A stretch of 9,128 nt of DNA, taken from the NCBI GenBank assembly GCA_031279925.1, contig JAITHQ010000158.1, positions 1 to 9,128 on the forward strand, in the 5' to 3' direction. The translations under genes and the position numbers were made by a program. Below are positions 6,426 through 9,128 of the stretch, one piece after another (within the stretch, counting starts at the first letter, position 1; each line of letters begins with the position of its first letter). Source of the DNA: Treponema sp. (GTDB lineage Bacteria; Spirochaetota; Spirochaetia; Treponematales; Breznakiellaceae). The notes beneath the pieces are model-generated. The model ran no database searches, had not been told where the DNA came from, and was given only the letters and a program-made list of their open reading frames with translations.

Positions 6426-6916
6426 TACAGGAAAACCGAACCAACCACCGCCATAACAACGCCGATAATCGCCAGCGGGATAAAAGCAAGATAAATGATG
6501 CACAGTATGCCATAAAATTTCCACAGCGATTTATTGTTCTTTAGCGCCAGTTCCAGGTCCTGCTCTGCATTACTCAGCATATAGTTGCGAATTTTATCCC
6601 CAAACGAATAGGTAAAACGGGAAGGAAAAAACAGCAGGGCGCCCATTACCGCATAAAGCAGGGCGATAAGCCCTGCCGGAGCGCCGCCAAACTCATCGGC
6701 CAGGCCCGAAACCGCCAACATAACAATTGCGCCAATAATTCCCCCGGCAACCATAAGGCCGCATCCAATATAGCCCAGTATCCCGATAAAACGCAGCCAG
6801 GGAGCAGCCTCTTTTAGATAACGCAGCATGGAATCGGTCAAGACCCCCTGGGCAGCCGCTTTTTCGGGAACACTGTCGTTTTGCGGGCTTTGCCAGGGAT
6901 TCTCAGTGTCGGACAT
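6425..6916 (-). CDS. Small membrane protein, DUF5362-like, first gene of the operon
   Basis: The product has 163 residues. The start is chosen at ATG 6916 because AAGGAGG lies 6 nt upstream on the minus strand, whereas the frame's upstream extension to 7108 would cross the divergent promoter region and the next gene's start. A polar N-terminus (1-30) is followed by LRYLKEAAPWLRFIGILGYIG (31-51), which resembles the conserved opening of DUF5362 proteins. Membrane segments occur at about 41-72, 80-98 and 132-162. Between them is a cytoplasmic segment with FGDKIRNYMLSNAEQDLELALKNNKSLWKFYGI (105-137). The function is unknown. Its position as the first cistron, with the strongest ribosome site of the operon, suggests that it sets expression of the downstream overlapping genes. 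Family name is by pattern only. Confidence 0.8.
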   Translation of the reverse strand: MSDTENPWQSPQNDSVPEKAAAQGVLTDSMLRYLKEAAPWLRFIGILGYIGCGLMVAGGIIGAIVMLAVSGLADEFGGAPAGLIALLYAVMGALLFFPSRFTYSFGDKIRNYMLSNAEQDLELALKNNKSLWKFYGILCIIYLAFIPLAIIGVVMAVVGSVFL

Positions 6917-6945
6917 GAGCGCCCTCCTTAAACTAAAATGTCGCG

Positions 6946-6986
6946 CCGGAAGGCCAAAGCCCTTCGGTATAATATAGTTTATATTA
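6946..6986. promoter_or_regulatory. Divergent promoter region with an A/T palindrome and adjacent hairpin
   Basis: This region lies between the leftward membrane operon and the rightward PilZ gene. A perfect palindrome, TAATATA (6970-6976) and TATATTA (6980-6986) around GTT, overlaps a consensus -10 TATAAT on the plus strand (6968-6973). It also offers several A/T-rich -10-like hexamers on the minus strand. No convincing -35 is visible for the plus strand; a TTGCAT lies upstream on the minus strand at about 18 bp. Next to it, CCGGAAGG (6946-6953) pairs with CCTTCGG (6961-6967) with one bulge. Shared regulation of both directions is inference. Confidence 0.5.
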
Positions 6987-7041
6987 CAGGCGGCAGCGGC
7001 ATTTATGCAAGGCAAGCGCAGGCAGCCATAAAAGGCGGGGT

Positions 7042-7422
7042 ATGTTGATTGACGGAATCCCTTTGTTTCAGCACAATAGAGCCATGCAGGATAAAAGAAA
7101 AAATCCACGATACCGGACTATGGCCAGGGCTCGAATCAATGGAATTCTGGAAGGCGATAATTTATTAAAGGATATTAGCATCACGGGGTGCTGCGTGGAA
7201 TGTACCGTTTATGCGGATATACAATCCGGCAGCCAGTATCAGCTTGAAATTGATCCAGAGAGCGCGTCGAGAATTGGCAATTTCACCCTTTCTGTTGAAT
7301 GTAAATGGATACGTTCCGGCGGCTATTCTACAGAAGTAGGTTTCAGCATAATCGCTTCGCCAAAAGGTAAACAGTTTCAGCGTTATGTCGATTATCTTGC
7401 ATATCGCCCATCCAAAACATGA
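7042..7422 (+). CDS. PilZ-domain protein (cyclic di-GMP receptor)
   Basis: The product has up to 126 residues and is a single PilZ domain. The c-di-GMP binding signatures are intact: RKNPR (RxxxR, 19-23) and DISITG (DxSxxG, 44-49). A beta-barrel pattern follows, with TLSVECKWIRS (82-92) and TEVGFSII (97-104). Such stand-alone PilZ proteins bind c-di-GMP and act on partner proteins, for example in motility. The start is uncertain: ATG 7042 has AGGCGG only 3 nt upstream, TTG 7045 would have better 6-nt spacing, and ATG 7084 would begin MQDKRKNPRY just before the domain but has a weak site. The stop overlaps the methyltransferase start as ATGA, so the two are likely translated together. Confidence 0.88.
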   Translation: MLIDGIPLFQHNRAMQDKRKNPRYRTMARARINGILEGDNLLKDISITGCCVECTVYADIQSGSQYQLEIDPESASRIGNFTLSVECKWIRSGGYSTEVGFSIIASPKGKQFQRYVDYLAYRPSKT

Positions 7423-8375
7423 AGCAGGCGTTCCTTTCGGGCTTTGTGTATCAAACAATACCAGGTTTTGAGGATCATCTTGAAAGCGAACTAAAATCAA
7501 CCGGCGGCTGGAACCCGTGCAGCAGCGGCGCGCCTGGGCCGCAAGGCCGGCGGCTTTTCTTTACGCCCCAAAAAGCGCCTAACGTTTTCTGGCAGCAAAA
7601 CTGCTGGCTGGAACCATTCCGGCTGGAATTCGATTCCATAGCCGGCGCCGCCGCCGCCCTGCGCAGCATTCAACGCAATTGGGCGGCCTGCCTTTGTACC
7701 CAGTTCCGCCGGGGCAGCCTTATCGCCTCAAAACTACCCGCCCTAAGCGCCAAGGGCCGCCCCTTTCCCTGGCTGGTTCCCGGCGCGCCTGTGGGCGCAT
7801 GGACCCTGCTTGACGCCCACACCATGATCGCCAGCGCCCGCTGTTCCAGCCCCTTTCCCAGCGGCATTATCGAATTTGCGGAAGACAAAACGGGCCCGCC
7901 CAGCCGGGCCTATTTAAAACTTTGGGAGGCCCTGGTCCGTCTTCGCCGCTGGCCCGGCCCTGGTGACCGGTGCCTTGACGCGGGGGCAAGCCCTGGCGGA
8001 TGGACCTGGGCCCTTGCCCGCCTGGGTGCGGCAGTAAGCGCCGTGGACCGCGCCCCGCTAAAAGAAAGCATTGCCGCCATGAGCGGCGTTGAATATATCC
8101 GCCACGATGCTTTTACCCTTAAACCAAAAGACATAGGCCCTATTGACTGGCTTTTCTGCGATGTTATCTGTTATCCGCCCCGGCTGTATGAATGGATAGA
8201 ACAGTGGCTTGAGTCGGGCCTTTGTAAAAATTTTGTCTGCACCATAAAAATGCAGGGCAGCGTAACAAGCGGCGTAGATTTCCAAACGCCCAGGCGTTTC
8301 GCGGCAATACCCGGTTCTACGGTGGTACACCTGTACCACAACAAGCACGAGCTAACCTGGCTAAAAACCGTTTAG
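7419..8375 (+). CDS. RlmM-like FtsJ-fold 2'-O-ribose rRNA methyltransferase
   Basis: The product has 318 residues, a little shorter than E. coli RlmM. The N-terminal part (1-155) opens with VYQTIPGFEDHLESEL, like the start of RNA methyltransferases with an accessory RNA-binding region. The catalytic Rossmann domain contains AYLKLWEA with Lys167, the SAM-binding motif CLDAGASPGGWT (185-196), the acidic VDRAP (Asp210), DWLFCDV (Asp248), CTIKMQG (Lys277) and HNKHELTWL (Glu311). Lys167, Asp248, Lys277 and Glu311 fit the K-D-K-E tetrad of FtsJ/RrmJ-type 2'-O-methyltransferases. RlmM modifies C2498 of 23S rRNA; the same target is likely but unproven here. The codon use is GC-rich. The ATG overlaps the PilZ stop by 4 bp. 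Confidence 0.88.
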   Translation: MKQAFLSGFVYQTIPGFEDHLESELKSTGGWNPCSSGAPGPQGRRLFFTPQKAPNVFWQQNCWLEPFRLEFDSIAGAAAALRSIQRNWAACLCTQFRRGSLIASKLPALSAKGRPFPWLVPGAPVGAWTLLDAHTMIASARCSSPFPSGIIEFAEDKTGPPSRAYLKLWEALVRLRRWPGPGDRCLDAGASPGGWTWALARLGAAVSAVDRAPLKESIAAMSGVEYIRHDAFTLKPKDIGPIDWLFCDVICYPPRLYEWIEQWLESGLCKNFVCTIKMQGSVTSGVDFQTPRRFAAIPGSTVVHLYHNKHELTWLKTV

Positions 8376-8405
8376 GCAATGTAAAACCAGTTTAAAAAAC
8401 AGAGA

Positions 8406-8496
8406 GGGGGGGGCCACTTTCCAGACCGCTTGACGCATACAGCGGCCAGAGTTCTGGCCCCCCCTTCGCCCGCACTTCGTTGCGGGCTACCCCCCC
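8406..8496. other. Competing G-run/C-run hairpin element
   Basis: This element begins 30 nt after the methyltransferase stop. An eight-G run ending in GGCCA pairs over 10 bp, GGGGGGGCCA (8407-8416) with TGGCCCCCCC (8455-8464). Within that loop CCGCT (8426-8430) pairs with AGCGG (8441-8445). Next, GCCCGCA (8468-8474) pairs with TGCGGGC (8481-8487), and a second seven-C run (8490-8496) could compete for the G-run. No T-run follows. It may be a 3' mRNA structure, a weak terminator, or a dispersed structured repeat; long G and C runs are also prone to slippage. Confidence 0.55.
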
Positions 8497-8500
8497 GGTA

Positions 8501-8533
8501 AGTAAATAGTGGTTAGGAGTTAGTAAAGAGTGG
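8501..8533. repeat. Paired 12-bp direct repeat at 21-bp spacing
   Basis: AGTAAATAGTGG (8501-8512) and AGTAAAGAGTGG (8522-8533) differ at one base. They start 21 bp apart, about two helical turns, so a dimeric protein could contact both on one face of the DNA. There is no gene immediately downstream on the plus strand in the window, so a regulatory target is not obvious. The rest of the 8534-8660 stretch holds no gene I can support. Confidence 0.45.
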
Positions 8534-8660
8534 ACGCGACCTTTTCCTGCATAAGCCGACAGACAAGCGGCCTACCAAAAATGATACTACAAACGGCGCC
8601 AGGTGCCCCTGCGTCACCGATTTATCAAAAGAGTCCGCAGATTTAAAACCTTCGGTTTGC

Positions 8661-8700
8661 GGCGCACAAGGAGGTCCAATTTCCTATTCCTTCGTGCGCC
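8661..8700 (-). terminator. Probable terminator-like hairpin for the leftward partial gene
   Basis: GGCGCAC (8661-8667) pairs with GTGCGCC (8694-8700), extended by AAGGA (8668-8672) with TCCTT (8688-8692) across one bulged C, giving 12 pairs. It lies 5 bp past the stop of the leftward gene. Read leftward, a second small hairpin (AAACC/GGTTT, 8646-8658) follows and then TTTAAAT-like sequence, but not a clean U-tract. Confidence 0.5.
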
Positions 8701-8705
8701 CGCCC

Positions 8706-9128
8706 TTACTGACCGTCTTTTTTCTGCGCAGCGGCGTTTATTTCACGCAGTAATTCCGTTATTTTTTCATCTTTCCTAAACCGGTCAACTTTACGGGCTA
8801 TTTGTGTTACAAATTCGTCTGTTTTATAATTCGCGTACCAGGCCAATTTGTCAAGATCAATGCGGCCGTCGTTAGGGTCGCCAAAGCTGAAATTGCTTTG
8901 TTCAATAAGCATGTAACCAGAAGCCGGGTCTTCTAACAGCCAATCCAGCCGTTCAAATGCGGAAATAACCGGCTTGTATTTCCGCTCCCGCAGCATACGG
9001 GCTATTTCTTCAACCTTAAACTGTTCGGGATTGACCCATAAAGTAAAATCGATGCAATTAGGATTGCCTCTCCATAAACTAAGGCATAGAGACCCCTTGC
9101 CATAATCTTTTAAATACCATCTATAATC
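8706..9128 (-). CDS. C-terminal part of an unrecognised protein, cut by the right edge
   Basis: An open frame continues without a stop to the last base, giving at least 140 residues. An ATG at 8996 is internal: the 44 codons before it read as ordinary coding sequence (for example CIDFTLWVNPEQFKVEEIARM), and there is no ribosome site in front of the ATG. The visible protein is soluble and charged, rich in W, K, D and E, with a helical C-terminus ending in AAAQKKDGQ. I see no membrane segment or known catalytic motif and assign no function. It is followed by the hairpin at 8661-8700. Confidence 0.7.
   Translation of the reverse strand, partial: DYRWYLKDYGKGSLCLSLWRGNPNCIDFTLWVNPEQFKVEEIARMLRERKYKPVISAFERLDWLLEDPASGYMLIEQSNFSFGDPNDGRIDLDKLAWYANYKTDEFVTQIARKVDRFRKDEKITELLREINAAAQKKDGQ

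Noticed and set aside
6426..6524. A 33-codon N-terminal extension of the RDD protein
   Set aside because: It lies wholly within the upstream gene; the TAATG overlap at 6425 is the normal junction type for this operon.
6917..7108. A 64-codon N-terminal extension of the DUF5362-like protein
   Set aside because: It crosses the divergent promoter region and overlaps the PilZ start; AAGGAGG placed 6 nt before ATG 6916 marks the real start.
1..9128. CRISPR array, tRNA, rRNA or intact insertion sequence
   Set aside because: I saw no regularly spaced short repeats with unique spacers, no cloverleaf, and no transposase-like frame; the only regular repeats are the coding repeats at 695-1552.

Overview
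The window most likely comes from a spirochaete of the Treponema type, possibly a host- or termite-gut-associated lineage. This is an inference from protein style: a lipoprotein with an Asp-box repeat domain, a PilZ protein coupled to an FtsJ/RlmM-like methyltransferase, and an RDD-SpoIIM-DUF4129 membrane operon. No rRNA, tRNA or other taxonomic marker is present.

Layout. Positions 1-208 are a non-coding regulatory stretch with two copies of a palindrome and an extended -10 promoter. Positions 209-1555 (+) encode a secreted lipoprotein ending in a predicted seven-bladed Asp-box beta-propeller. It converges, across a hairpin that overlaps its stop codon, on a strongly AT-rich gene at 1602-2894 (-). 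That gene encodes a fusion of a GIY-YIG/T5orf172-like domain with an EcoRI-type adenine-N6 DNA methyltransferase; it has its own promoter and a TTG start. Positions 2895-3217 are a hairpin-dense spacer with one doubtful 76-codon frame and a 79-nt two-tier cruciform directly behind the next operon.

Positions 3218-6916 (-) are a tight four-gene operon, transcribed in the order DUF5362-like protein, RDD protein, SpoIIM-family protein, DUF4129-like protein. Every junction overlaps (TAATG, GTGA, GTGA), so translation is probably coupled. All four products are membrane proteins. The MoxR ATPase and DUF58 genes that often accompany this module are not in the window.

A 125-nt divergent spacer holding an A/T palindrome separates this operon from a rightward pair at 7042-8375: a PilZ (c-di-GMP receptor) protein overlapping by ATGA an RlmM-like 2'-O-methyltransferase with a complete K-D-K-E set. 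Positions 8376-8705 are non-coding but structured: competing G-run/C-run hairpins, a 12-bp direct repeat at 21-bp spacing, and a terminator-like hairpin. Positions 8706-9128 (-) are the C-terminal part of an unrecognised protein that runs off the right edge.

The AT-rich methyltransferase gene, and perhaps the adjacent lipoprotein region, looks like an accessory segment sitting next to a GC-richer core operon. The strongest lead is the nuclease-like/methyltransferase fusion without a visible restriction partner.
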